13,626 nt of DNA. Source: UBA2402 sp044371005. GTDB lineage: Bacteria; Planctomycetota; Phycisphaerae; Phycisphaerales; UBA1924. Below, one piece after another: positions 7,203-13,626 of this stretch (positions within the stretch are counted from its first letter, which is position 1; the number at the start of each line of letters is the position of its first letter). The notes below the pieces were generated by a model, which ran no database searches, had not been told where the DNA came from, and was given only the letters and a program-made list of their open reading frames with translations. The position numbers and the translations under genes were made by a program. The stretch spans positions 1 through 13,626 of the forward strand of contig JBILUL010000132.1 of assembly GCA_044371005.1 (NCBI GenBank). The letters are read 5' to 3'.

Positions 7203-8087
7203 ATGTCTGCAACGATCAGTGCTGTCATTCTCTCCTTCAACCGGCGCGAGGCGCTTCGTCACACGCTGGGCATGATCCGGTCACAGCCCTGGTCAACCGG
7301 TGCGCAGATCATCGTGGTGGACAACGGTTCTTCAGATGGGTCCGCGGCGATGGTTCGCGCGGAGTTTCCCGAGTTCACGCTGGTGGCACTCTCATCCAAT
7401 GTCCTGATCGAGGGATTCAACATCGGTGCGGCGCGTGCTGAGGGCGAGTTTCTGCTGATTCTCGATGATGACTCATGGCCTGAGGCAGGAGCCATCGAAG
7501 CGGCGCTGGCACACATGGAGTCGGAACCGAAGACGGGCGGGCTGATGCTCCATCGTCGCCATCCGCAGACACTGGGGTACGAGTGGCCCTTTGACGTGCC
7601 GTCTCTGGCCGGCGTCAATCGCGGCTGGCCCGACATGGGGTGCGGCAATCTGTACCGGCGCGAGGCGTGGATGAAGGTGGGCGGCTACGAAGCAGCCTAC
7701 TCGCTCTATCGCAACGACACGGACATGGCACTCAAGCTGCTGGCAGCGGGCTACGACGTCGTGTTCAATCCCGCATGGCTGGTCTGGCATGACAGCCGGA
7801 TCGTGACGCGCAAGAGCAACCGGTGGCTCCACCTTTCGACGCGGAACTGGATGTGGATGGCCAAGCGGCATGCCTCAGGACTCCTGCGGATCCGTGGCCA
7901 GATGCTCGGTTGGCTGCACGCGCATCGCCTGGCGGGGTGGAGGCCCGGCGGGCACTGGAATGTGCTCAAAGGGGCAGTGCAGGGCCTGCTGACCGCGGCA
8001 CCGAGCATGCCCGAGTGTGCCGACTCGGCGGATGGCCGACACTATCGCCGGCTCCTGGATCTCAAGATCCGGCTGCGGGGCACCTGA
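7203..8087 (+). CDS. Family 2 (GT-A fold) glycosyltransferase
   Basis: A 294-residue protein that opens directly with the GT2 beta strand ISAVILSFNRRE. The nucleotide-sugar site VVDNGSSDGS spans residues 38-47. A metal-binding DxD-type motif appears as LDDDSWPE (Asp88-Asp90). The acceptor-side section GCGNLYRREAWMKVGGYE (146-162) and NDTDMALKLLAAGYDVVFNP (171-190) resemble rhamnosyltransferase-like GT2 proteins that build polysaccharide or lipopolysaccharide chains. The usual catalytic ED pair reads ND (Asn171-Asp172), with Asp kept. Sugar and acceptor cannot be told from sequence; a cytoplasmic, membrane-associated envelope role is likely. The frame extends upstream to 7092, but the fold starts at Met 7203, which is preceded only by weak GAGAAG. 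The threonine dehydratase gene follows after 56 bp on the same strand. Confidence 0.85.
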   Translation: MSATISAVILSFNRREALRHTLGMIRSQPWSTGAQIIVVDNGSSDGSAAMVRAEFPEFTLVALSSNVLIEGFNIGAARAEGEFLLILDDDSWPEAGAIEAALAHMESEPKTGGLMLHRRHPQTLGYEWPFDVPSLAGVNRGWPDMGCGNLYRREAWMKVGGYEAAYSLYRNDTDMALKLLAAGYDVVFNPAWLVWHDSRIVTRKSNRWLHLSTRNWMWMAKRHASGLLRIRGQMLGWLHAHRLAGWRPGGHWNVLKGAVQGLLTAAPSMPECADSADGRHYRRLLDLKIRLRGT

Positions 8088-8129
8088 CCGACCCGGCGGA
8101 CAGGGAGTCTGCACCGGGACCTGGGGTCG

Positions 8130-8135
8130 TACACT
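8130..8135 (+). promoter_or_regulatory. Putative -10 TACACT for a leaderless transcript
   Basis: TACACT ends eight bases before the ATG at 8144, so transcription starting the usual seven to eight bases downstream would begin at the start codon. No SD precedes this ATG, which fits leaderless translation. No convincing -35 is seen at 16-18 bp spacing. The same layout recurs at the DUF58 gene. Confidence 0.4.
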
Positions 8136-8143
8136 TTGCCCCT

Positions 8144-9358
8144 ATGCCAGTGGCACTTTCACAGATCGTGGCGGCCCGCCTCCGGATTGACGGTGCGGTG
8201 ATCAACACCACCTGCCGCGAATCCAAGACTCTTTCGTCGCTGTGCGGCTGCACGGTCTTCACCAAGCGTGAGTACATGCAGCAGACCGGTTCGTTCAAGG
8301 AGCGGGGCGCGTGCAATGCGCTGATGCTGCTTGGGGCCCAGCAGCGAAGCACGGGAGTCATCGCGGCATCGGCGGGAAATCACGCCCTGGCACTGGCCTT
8401 CCACGGCTCACGGCTTGGCATTCCGGTGACCGTGGTGATGCCGCGGCATGCACCGCTGATCAAGCAGTCCCGCTGCCATCAGCTGGGCGCAACCGTGATT
8501 CTCTCGGGCAACGACATCGCCGAGGCCAAGGTGCACGCCGAGACTCTGGTGGCACAGCATGGATACACCTACGTCCACGGCTTTGACGGGATTGAAGTGA
8601 TTGCGGGTGCTGGCACGGTCGGCCTTGAGATCGTTGAGCAACTGCCTGATCTTGATGCCATCGTCTGCCCGATCGGGGGCGGCGGGCTGATTGCGGGGCT
8701 GTCGCTGGCCGTGAAGGAAACCAAGCCTTCAGTGAAGGTGATCGGGGTGGAGCCCGCGCACTGCGCGAGCTTCGCCGCTGCACTCGCAGCGGGAGCTCCG
8801 GTTCGAGTCGCTTCAAAGCCGACGCTTGCGGATGGCCTTGGCGTTCCGCAGGTGGGCGCCAACGCGTTTTCGATTGCCCGGGACCGCGTCGATGAAGTGG
8901 TGAGCGTGAGCGAGGAAGAGATTGCTCTGGCGATCCTGCGGCTGATTGAGATGGAAAAGGGAGTCGTCGAGGGCGCGGGTGCCACGCCGCTGGCTGCGCT
9001 GATTGCCGGAAAGCTCCCGCACCTTGCGGGCAAGCGCGTCGCGCTGGTGCTCTGCGGTGGAAACATCGACCCGGCCGTGCTGGGTCGCGTCATCGATTTC
9101 GGACTGGTGACCGATGGACGCCTCACGCGTTTCTCGGCCTACATCTCCGACCGCCCCGGCGGCCTGCAGGAGTTCGCGACAGTGGTCGCTTCAACCGGCG
9201 CCAGCGTGAAGCAGGTCGAGCACGAACGAGCCTTCTCGTCGGCTGACATGTCGCGGGTGAAGATCCTGGCGACCGTTGAAGTGCGCGACCGGGCGCATTC
9301 CGAGCAGCTCCATGCCGCGTTGCACGCCAAGGGCATGGAGATCATTGATCGGCCCTGA
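8144..9358 (+). CDS. ilvA: Threonine dehydratase (threonine ammonia-lyase), PLP fold II, with C-terminal ACT-like domain
   Basis: A 404-residue enzyme that would convert L-threonine to 2-oxobutanoate and ammonia, the first step towards isoleucine or a catabolic reaction. The PLP lysine is Lys52 in TGSFKERGA (48-56). ASAGNHALALAF (75-86) supports the cofactor, GGGGL (178-182) forms the phosphate-binding loop, and LCGGN (303-307) places Cys304 at the pyridine-nitrogen site usually held by Ser or Cys. Residues about 326-404 (RFSAYISDRPGGL onward) form a single ACT-like regulatory domain. The layout and length match the one-domain threonine ammonia-lyase subfamily, not the two-domain E. coli IlvA (514 residues). 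It lies 56 bp after the glycosyltransferase, but the TACACT before its ATG suggests its own promoter. Biosynthetic versus catabolic role is undecided. The frame reads upstream to 7823 inside the glycosyltransferase; that extension is spurious. Confidence 0.9.
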   Translation: MPVALSQIVAARLRIDGAVINTTCRESKTLSSLCGCTVFTKREYMQQTGSFKERGACNALMLLGAQQRSTGVIAASAGNHALALAFHGSRLGIPVTVVMPRHAPLIKQSRCHQLGATVILSGNDIAEAKVHAETLVAQHGYTYVHGFDGIEVIAGAGTVGLEIVEQLPDLDAIVCPIGGGGLIAGLSLAVKETKPSVKVIGVEPAHCASFAAALAAGAPVRVASKPTLADGLGVPQVGANAFSIARDRVDEVVSVSEEEIALAILRLIEMEKGVVEGAGATPLAALIAGKLPHLAGKRVALVLCGGNIDPAVLGRVIDFGLVTDGRLTRFSAYISDRPGGLQEFATVVASTGASVKQVEHERAFSSADMSRVKILATVEVRDRAHSEQLHAALHAKGMEIIDRP

Positions 9359-9367
9359 TGAGGGCCG
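9350..9367. terminator. Stem-tetraloop hairpin at convergent gene ends
   Basis: CGGCCCT-GATG-AGGGCCG is a perfect 7 bp stem with a four-base loop. It overlaps the TGA stop (9356-9358) of the threonine dehydratase gene and lies 36 bp beyond the stop of the minus-strand patatin gene, so it could serve both. Neither strand has a U-tract after the stem, so intrinsic termination is plausible but not proven. Confidence 0.5.
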
Positions 9368-9402
9368 CTCGGCTGGACGGACTCGAAAGCTGCTCCGCGG
9401 AC

Positions 9403-10656
9403 TCAAGGCAAGGGAGAAGGGTCGCCGCCTGGAAGTTCGACCGATTGCACGTTGCGTCGCCAGTGAGTTCCTTCACGGGCCATGTCACGGCCCTTGGCCG
9501 CGAGTGCATCCATCAGATTGCGTTCAAAGAGCTCGGAGGTCTTGGGCAGCGGGAATGCGTCTGGAACGCAGATGTAGCGGAACTCGACGTTGGTCGCGAG
9601 GCGCTCGGCGAGCGTTTCGACACCGAACTCAAGGTGCCGCAGCGTCGTGCGGATCGAATACTTCATCATCGTGTCGATGCTTCGGATCGAGACTTTCACC
9701 CATTCATCCGGCACCGATTCGGGCGGCACATCAAGCGACCCGTTCACGATGAGCCAGATGCGGATGGTGGGCGCCGGAGCGCCAGGGTGCTGACTGCGGA
9801 ACTCGCGCACCACATCCTCGATCTGCTCGCGATCAAGCCCGACGAAGGCCTGCTGCGTCACGCCGCCATCAACGTACATGGCCTTGTCGATCATCACCGG
9901 CGGGAACGCGGCAGGGATCGCCGAGGAGGCAAGCATCACCTTGCGGAACTTGCGGGGATCCTCCGCCGCCGAGTAGGCGCCGGCCAGCCTGCCCATGTCC
10001 CAGACCCGCATTCGCCCCAGGTCGATGTCAGTGGTGCCGATGAGCAGCAACCGGTGATCGTCGGAGGCAACACGTACCTGCGAAAGCAGATTCGCATCCA
10101 TTTCAGTCTCGATGCGCCGCACCAGCTTGTGATTGTCGTAGAAGGAGACCCGCCACGGCAGGAAGAAGAACAGATCTCGAAGCGCGACGAACCGGTCGTC
10201 CACTTCCTGATAGAGCTGATCGATACGACGGATGTGTTCGGGTTTGCCCAGATATGCAAAGGGTGCGATGAGCGCGCCCGTGCTGACGCCGGTCACGACA
10301 TCAAACTGTGGCATCTCCTCGTCCGTCCCCTTGAACTTCTCATCACGCCACCCCTGAAGCACTCCCACGGCAAAGGCCCCGTACTGCCCGCCCGCTGAGA
10401 TGGCCAGCACATCGAAGGTGAACCGCGAACCATCCGCCCGAGCACGGTCATAGTTGCTCGCCAGACGCGACAGCATGACTCGGCTGAAGTGATCACGCTG
10501 CGACCGCACGAAGGTGTCGTATTCGACAAGCCTCGCCGCGACTTCTTCCTTGGTTTCCCGCCGCGTGCGGCCTGAACAGCCCGCAACGGACGCCCCGATC
10601 AACCAGGCACAGAGCACGACATGCAGAACCCCGCGGGTGATTCGGCTGCTGGACAT
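9403..10656 (-). CDS. Patatin-like phospholipase, predicted lipoprotein
   Basis: A 417-residue protein. The N-terminus has a basic start, a hydrophobic stretch (LHVVLCAWLIGASVAG) and lipobox VAGC with Cys27 as the lipidated residue, so it should be membrane-anchored outside the cytoplasm. The patatin domain runs from about residue 81 to 300: the oxyanion-hole segment AISAGGQYGAF (85-95), the nucleophile elbow GVSTG (123-127, Ser125) and the Asp of DGG (263-265, Asp263). Patatins are Ser-Asp dyad lipid acyl hydrolases; the exact lipid is unknown. The C-terminal 100 residues match no domain I recognise. The frame extends upstream to 10773, but Met 10656 heads the signal sequence and has a strong AGGAGG (10667-10672) ten bases upstream. 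It lies 179 bp after the DUF58 gene on the same strand and converges with the threonine dehydratase. Confidence 0.88.
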   Translation of the reverse strand: MSSSRITRGVLHVVLCAWLIGASVAGCSGRTRRETKEEVAARLVEYDTFVRSQRDHFSRVMLSRLASNYDRARADGSRFTFDVLAISAGGQYGAFAVGVLQGWRDEKFKGTDEEMPQFDVVTGVSTGALIAPFAYLGKPEHIRRIDQLYQEVDDRFVALRDLFFFLPWRVSFYDNHKLVRRIETEMDANLLSQVRVASDDHRLLLIGTTDIDLGRMRVWDMGRLAGAYSAAEDPRKFRKVMLASSAIPAAFPPVMIDKAMYVDGGVTQQAFVGLDREQIEDVVREFRSQHPGAPAPTIRIWLIVNGSLDVPPESVPDEWVKVSIRSIDTMMKYSIRTTLRHLEFGVETLAERLATNVEFRYICVPDAFPLPKTSELFERNLMDALAAKGRDMAREGTHWRRNVQSVELPGGDPSPLP

Positions 10657-10666
10657 TGGTGCGGAG

Positions 10667-10672
10667 CCTCCT
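10667..10672 (-). promoter_or_regulatory. Shine-Dalgarno site AGGAGG
   Basis: Perfect AGGAGG ten bases before ATG 10656 fixes the patatin lipoprotein start at the signal-peptide Met. It is the strongest SD in the window. Confidence 0.8.
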
Positions 10673-10762
10673 GAACTCCGGTGGTGGTCGCCACGCGCCG
10701 TTTCAGCGGCGATCGAGGCCGCAGAAGGTAGGCCGCCACGAACCAGCCTGACCCGCCACGGC

Positions 10763-10780
10763 ATCCGGCACACGCCGGAT
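10763..10780 (-). terminator. Stem-tetraloop hairpin downstream of the DUF58 gene
   Basis: ATCCGGC-ACAC-GCCGGAT is a perfect 7 bp stem with a four-base loop, 56 bp past the DUF58 stop (10836) and about 105 bp before the patatin start. It lacks a U-tract. If it terminates, the patatin gene needs its own promoter in 10657-10762; I see no convincing -10/-35 pair there. Confidence 0.45.
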
Positions 10781-10835
10781 TCAGGCAGGATTCACACGAA
10801 CTGTGCAGATGCGGTCGACCACGGAACCGATCCGG

Positions 10836-11861
10836 CTAGCGCCCCTTGTGCTTCATGATCGAGTTGCGCTTGGCGACAAACGCCGCCAGTGTCGGCCCGA
10901 GCCACTCATGCGTGCTGACTCTCTGGTAGTCAAACCCCAGCCCCCGGGTGATCTTCTCGATCTGGCCTTGGTGCGCACGAAACGCCGTCAAGTAGGCCTG
11001 CCGGAGCGACCGCGGATCAATCCGCAGCGCCGCCTCACCCTCAAGCCCCTCGAAGGGTGCCGCATCGGCGAAATCAAACTCCTCCTCGGCGCGGTCCAGC
11101 GTCTGGAAGACCAGCACATCATGCCCCGCGTGCTTGAGCCTGGCAAGACTGTCACGGAACTCATCGACATCAATGAAGAAGTCCGAGATGATCGCGATGA
11201 TGCAGCGATTGGTGATCTTGCCCAGCACCTGATCCACCGTGCGGCTGAGCTGGGTCGGCTTGGATCGATTGGCCGGGTCCGCCGGGTGCACACTCAGCGC
11301 CCCGACAATCTGTCGCCAGGTGCCCTGACTGCTCGACCGCCGCACCAGGGCATGGATCTCATCGGAGTAGACCGCAAGGCCCACGCGATCGCCCTGCTTG
11401 AGCGTGATGTACGCCAACGCCGCGGCAACCGCGGTTGCATGGTCGAACTTGCTCCAGTTCGTGCGACCATCAAAGCTGGTCTTGTTGCCTTCGCCGCTGG
11501 CATCCTCGAAGGACCGGGATCCGTAACTCATGGAGCCGGAAGCATCGACCATCACGATCAGATCGAGATTGGTCTCCTGCTGATGCTGCTTGAGCTGAAG
11601 CTTGTCAGTCCGTGCGAAGACCTTCCAGTCAAGATGCCGCAGGTCATCGCCGGGCACATACGGACGATGCTGAGCAAACTCCACCGAAAGCCCCTGGTAG
11701 GGCGATCGATGCGTGCCGGTGGAAAGCCCCTCGACGATCATCTTGGCCTTGAGCTCGAAACTCGCGAGGCGCGCCAGCGTCTGCGGGTGCAGGTAGATCG
11801 AAGCGTCCGCTTCGGGCGGGCGCTGACTGGCGGACCGGGAGGTATCCTGCGGCTGGCTCAC
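10836..11861 (-). CDS. DUF58 / von Willebrand A-like protein (GTG start)
   Basis: A 341-residue protein. The DUF58 signature is clear: HRSPYQGLSVEFAQHRPYVP (51-70) followed by GDDLRHLDWKVFARTDKL (71-88). A vWA-like fold follows, with intact metal-site motif DASGS (106-110) after LIVMV. DUF58 proteins are usually encoded beside a MoxR-type AAA+ ATPase and are thought to act with it as chaperone-like assembly factors; no such ATPase is visible here. The frame stays open upstream to 12176 but has no Met before residue Met41, and the extension is Pro/Arg-rich. GTG 11859-11861 gives the expected N-terminus, with SIYLHPQTLARLASFELKAK shortly after it. A minus-strand TACCAT (11870-11875) sits eight bases before the GTG, suggesting a leaderless transcript. 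No transmembrane segment is seen, so it is probably cytoplasmic. Confidence 0.87.
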   Translation of the reverse strand: MSQPQDTSRSASQRPPEADASIYLHPQTLARLASFELKAKMIVEGLSTGTHRSPYQGLSVEFAQHRPYVPGDDLRHLDWKVFARTDKLQLKQHQQETNLDLIVMVDASGSMSYGSRSFEDASGEGNKTSFDGRTNWSKFDHATAVAAALAYITLKQGDRVGLAVYSDEIHALVRRSSSQGTWRQIVGALSVHPADPANRSKPTQLSRTVDQVLGKITNRCIIAIISDFFIDVDEFRDSLARLKHAGHDVLVFQTLDRAEEEFDFADAAPFEGLEGEAALRIDPRSLRQAYLTAFRAHQGQIEKITRGLGFDYQRVSTHEWLGPTLAAFVAKRNSIMKHKGR

Positions 11862-11869
11862 GTTGGGCG

Positions 11870-11875
11870 ATGGTA
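11870..11875 (-). promoter_or_regulatory. Putative -10 TACCAT for a leaderless GTG start
   Basis: Minus-strand TACCAT is separated by eight bases from the GTG at 11859-11861, the same spacing as TACACT before the threonine dehydratase ATG. There is no SD and no good -35. The repeated layout at two starts makes both more credible. Confidence 0.4.
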
Positions 11876-11948
11876 GCGGGCACAGGCACGGACGCCCGAC
11901 ACCACCCCTTCGAGCAAAGGGGGGCCCGCTGGCGGAATCCTCGGGAGC

Positions 11949-11961
11949 GGGGGGGGGGGGG
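11949..11961 (+). repeat. G13 homopolymer
   Basis: Thirteen consecutive G on the plus strand, 88 bp before the DUF58 start and about 214 bp before the HAF/Ig start. Such runs slip in replication and in sequencing, so the exact length is unsure. Confidence 0.85.
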
Positions 11962-12159
11962 CGACGCGTCCGGGAACTGAAGGGGTGTGTGAGATTGTGC
12001 AGACACCTGCGGCAAACGCAAGCACCAAACCGAGCAGGGAACCATGTTTTCCTTGTATCTGTGGGCAAGCCCTGCAAGAATTGAGCTTCATCGCTGAAAT
12101 GCCGGCGACCCCAGTCCAACTCAGGGGGCAGCCCATGGACCGAGTGGACATTCGCTTTC

Positions 12160-12166
12160 AAGAGGT
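12160..12166 (+). promoter_or_regulatory. Shine-Dalgarno site AAGAGGT
   Basis: AAGAGGT ends nine bases before ATG 12176 and supports that start for the HAF/Ig exported protein, whose signal peptide begins at this Met. Confidence 0.6.
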
Positions 12167-12175
12167 ACATTTTCA

Positions 12176-13626
12176 ATGAACACTCCGTCGCACATTCGCA
12201 TCGCCATGCTTTGCTCGCTCATCGCCGCGGCGGGTTCCGTCCCTGCGGTTGCCCAGTCGCTGACGATCATTTACCCAGTGGCCCCGGGGCTCTCCACTTC
12301 GGTCAGCGGGTACGCCGGCAGCGGCTCGGCGGTGTTCGGCAACATGCCCACAGGCAGCTCCAACATGACGTACCGCTGGACACCCGGCGGCGGAACGGTC
12401 GCCATGAATCCACTCCCGGGCTATGCCCAGGCGTTTTCCAACGGCGCGAGTTTCGATGGCCTCTCCACCACACTGACGGGCATCACGAACGACCAGGGTG
12501 CCCACCGCGGATTCCTGGCGCGATTCCCCGGCCCCTACACCGATCTTGGCACAGTCGTCCCCAATGCCGACATTCAATGGGCCTGGAACATTTCTGCGGA
12601 CGGCACGACCGTCGTCGGTGAAACACGCATCGCTGCGTTCTCGAACGTGCAAGCCTATCGGTGGCGCAGCGGCAGCGGCTTTCAGATCCTTGGCCCGCTT
12701 CCCGGAGGCTTCAACTCGAAGGCTCTTGCGACAAGCCCAGGGGGTGACTGGGTGGTTGGATACGGCGATATGCCCGGTGGAGACAACGCCTTCCGGTGGA
12801 GCAGTTCCACCGGCATGATCAACCTGGGTTGGCTCCCGGGGCCTCAGACGTGGAGCTATGCAACTGCGGTGAGCCATGACGGGCAGCGCGTCGGCGGGCA
12901 CTCCAACTACCGTCCATTCCTCTGGACCGCGACCGGTCCGACCACCGGGACAATGACGGATCTTGGCGTCCTTCCCGGGTTCGTCGCCGGCGAGTTTGGC
13001 GCGATGACCCCTGAGGGCCTCATCGCATTCGGATTCAGCAAGACCTTCAGCCCGAACTTCCATCACCGCGGCCACATCTGGTCGCAGCGTGAGGGGCTTC
13101 GCGACATCCACACATGGCTCGCCTCCATCGGCATGACCCTGCCTGCAAGCTTCGAGATCAGCCACATCAAGGGTGTTACCTGGGATGGCAGGAGCATCGC
13201 CGGAGACGCCATCTCCAACGGGCTCAGCCGCGCCTTTGTCATCAGCGACATTCCCTGCCTGCAGCGCCCGGCCATCACGTCGGACCTCTCCAGCGGTCAT
13301 TACTGCGCCGGCAGCGACATCGTCCTCTCCGTGTCGACCGATGAGATGTACACGGGAACGCAGACCTACTCCTGGACCCGCGACGGACAACCGCTCAACG
13401 ACCAGAGCCATCCGCGGGGATCGACCATTCTTGGAACCAGTTCGCCGACACTTCGCATCTACACCGGTGGTGTTCCCGATTCAGGCATCTATCAGTGCAC
13501 GGTCCGTAATCCGTGCGGCACCACCTCGAGCAGTGCAGCGACCATCTCGTTCAATACCTTTCCGGGCGTCACCAGCGTTGCCCCTGACCACTTCTCATGC
13601 ATCAACGGCAGCGGGCTGATCAACGT
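12176..13626 (+). CDS. Exported HAF-repeat protein with Ig-like domain (partial, C-terminus outside window)
   Basis: The frame opens at ATG 12176 and has no stop to the window end, giving 483 visible residues. A signal peptide (MNTPSHIRIAMLCSLIAAAG then SVPAVA) is probably cleaved after Ala26. Residues about 30-350 contain degenerate HAF-type extracellular repeats, each with a D/NLG.LPG strand followed by an S.DG..VVG turn: TDLGTVVPN...ISADGTTVVGE, ILGPLPGG...VVGYGDMPGG, NLGWLPGP...VSHDGQRVGGHS, TDLGVLPGF. A single Ig-like domain follows (about 355-460), with Cys377 and Cys441 as the probable disulfide, core Trp in YSWTRDGQPL and the PDSGIYQC motif. HAF repeats probably form a beta-propeller-like solenoid; the function is unknown, and surface binding or adhesion is inference. 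More Ig domains or an anchoring signal may follow beyond the edge. Confidence 0.85.
   Translation, partial: MNTPSHIRIAMLCSLIAAAGSVPAVAQSLTIIYPVAPGLSTSVSGYAGSGSAVFGNMPTGSSNMTYRWTPGGGTVAMNPLPGYAQAFSNGASFDGLSTTLTGITNDQGAHRGFLARFPGPYTDLGTVVPNADIQWAWNISADGTTVVGETRIAAFSNVQAYRWRSGSGFQILGPLPGGFNSKALATSPGGDWVVGYGDMPGGDNAFRWSSSTGMINLGWLPGPQTWSYATAVSHDGQRVGGHSNYRPFLWTATGPTTGTMTDLGVLPGFVAGEFGAMTPEGLIAFGFSKTFSPNFHHRGHIWSQREGLRDIHTWLASIGMTLPASFEISHIKGVTWDGRSIAGDAISNGLSRAFVISDIPCLQRPAITSDLSSGHYCAGSDIVLSVSTDEMYTGTQTYSWTRDGQPLNDQSHPRGSTILGTSSPTLRIYTGGVPDSGIYQCTVRNPCGTTSSSAATISFNTFPGVTSVAPDHFSCINGSGLIN

Larger units (their letters stand above)
11862..12175. other. Divergent intergenic region, 314 bp, with G13 homopolymer
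   Basis: The region lies between the DUF58 gene (minus) and the HAF/Ig gene (plus). It holds the putative DUF58 -10, a run of 13 G (11949-11961) and the SD of the HAF/Ig gene. I could not identify a convincing promoter for the HAF/Ig gene; TTGTAT and AAGAAT with a 17 bp spacer around 12054-12082 are a weak match. No small gene, RNA or riboswitch was recognised. Confidence 0.6.

Noticed and set aside
8057..8070. GGATC-TCAA-GATCC hairpin near the glycosyltransferase end
   Set aside because: It lies inside the coding region about 15 bp before the stop and is only 5 bp, so it was not called a terminator.
11862..12176. N-terminal extension of the DUF58 protein to an ATG at 12176
   Set aside because: The added 105 residues are Pro/Arg/Cys-rich, cross the G13 run and precede the normal DUF58 N-terminus; the GTG at 11861 fits homologue length and the TACCAT site.
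12173..13411. Minus-strand frame of 412 codons opposite the HAF/Ig gene
   Set aside because: The plus strand encodes a signal peptide, HAF repeats and an Ig domain with an SD before its ATG; the minus frame has no domain or signal.

Overview
The window is about 13.6 kb of GC-rich bacterial DNA from an ordinary chromosomal neighbourhood. The gene mix suggests a planctomycete, perhaps class Phycisphaerae: an MshEN-type secretion domain, a planctomycete-style DUF58 protein, an HAF-repeat/Ig exported protein, a large HrpA helicase, few strong Shine-Dalgarno sites and signs of leaderless starts. This placement is inference from gene style only; no rRNA or other marker is present. I see no tRNA, rRNA, CRISPR array, insertion sequence, phage gene or riboswitch.

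Layout, left to right. Positions 1-481 (minus) hold the N-terminal part of a type II secretion/type IV pilus ATPase-like N-domain protein, cut by the window edge. A 370 bp spacer follows. Positions 852-6648 (minus) hold three co-directional genes, transcribed in the order HrpA-like DEAH RNA helicase, PmtA/KsgA-like SAM methyltransferase, exported S1/P1-type zinc nuclease. The helicase and methyltransferase are almost contiguous and probably cotranscribed. Upstream of the helicase is a 554 bp divergent spacer with four tandem copies of a 61-62 bp repeat that is pyrimidine-rich on the plus strand. Positions 7203-9358 (plus) encode a GT2 glycosyltransferase and a threonine dehydratase with a C-terminal ACT-like domain. 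They converge on 9403-10656 (minus), a patatin-like lipoprotein, which follows a minus-strand DUF58/vWA-fold protein (10836-11861, GTG start). A 314 bp divergent spacer with a 13-G homopolymer separates DUF58 from the last gene (plus, from 12176). That gene is an exported protein with HAF repeats and an Ig-like domain, cut by the right edge.

Functionally the window mixes housekeeping metabolism (threonine deamination), RNA or ribosome-associated work (HrpA), lipid or RNA methylation, and envelope functions (secretion N-domain, glycosyltransferase, patatin lipoprotein, DUF58, HAF/Ig surface protein). I did not find a convincing new multi-gene system. The items most worth a second look are the tandem repeat array between divergent genes, the two TANNNT-8nt-start arrangements that look like leaderless promoters, and short stem-tetraloop hairpins without U-tracts at gene ends.
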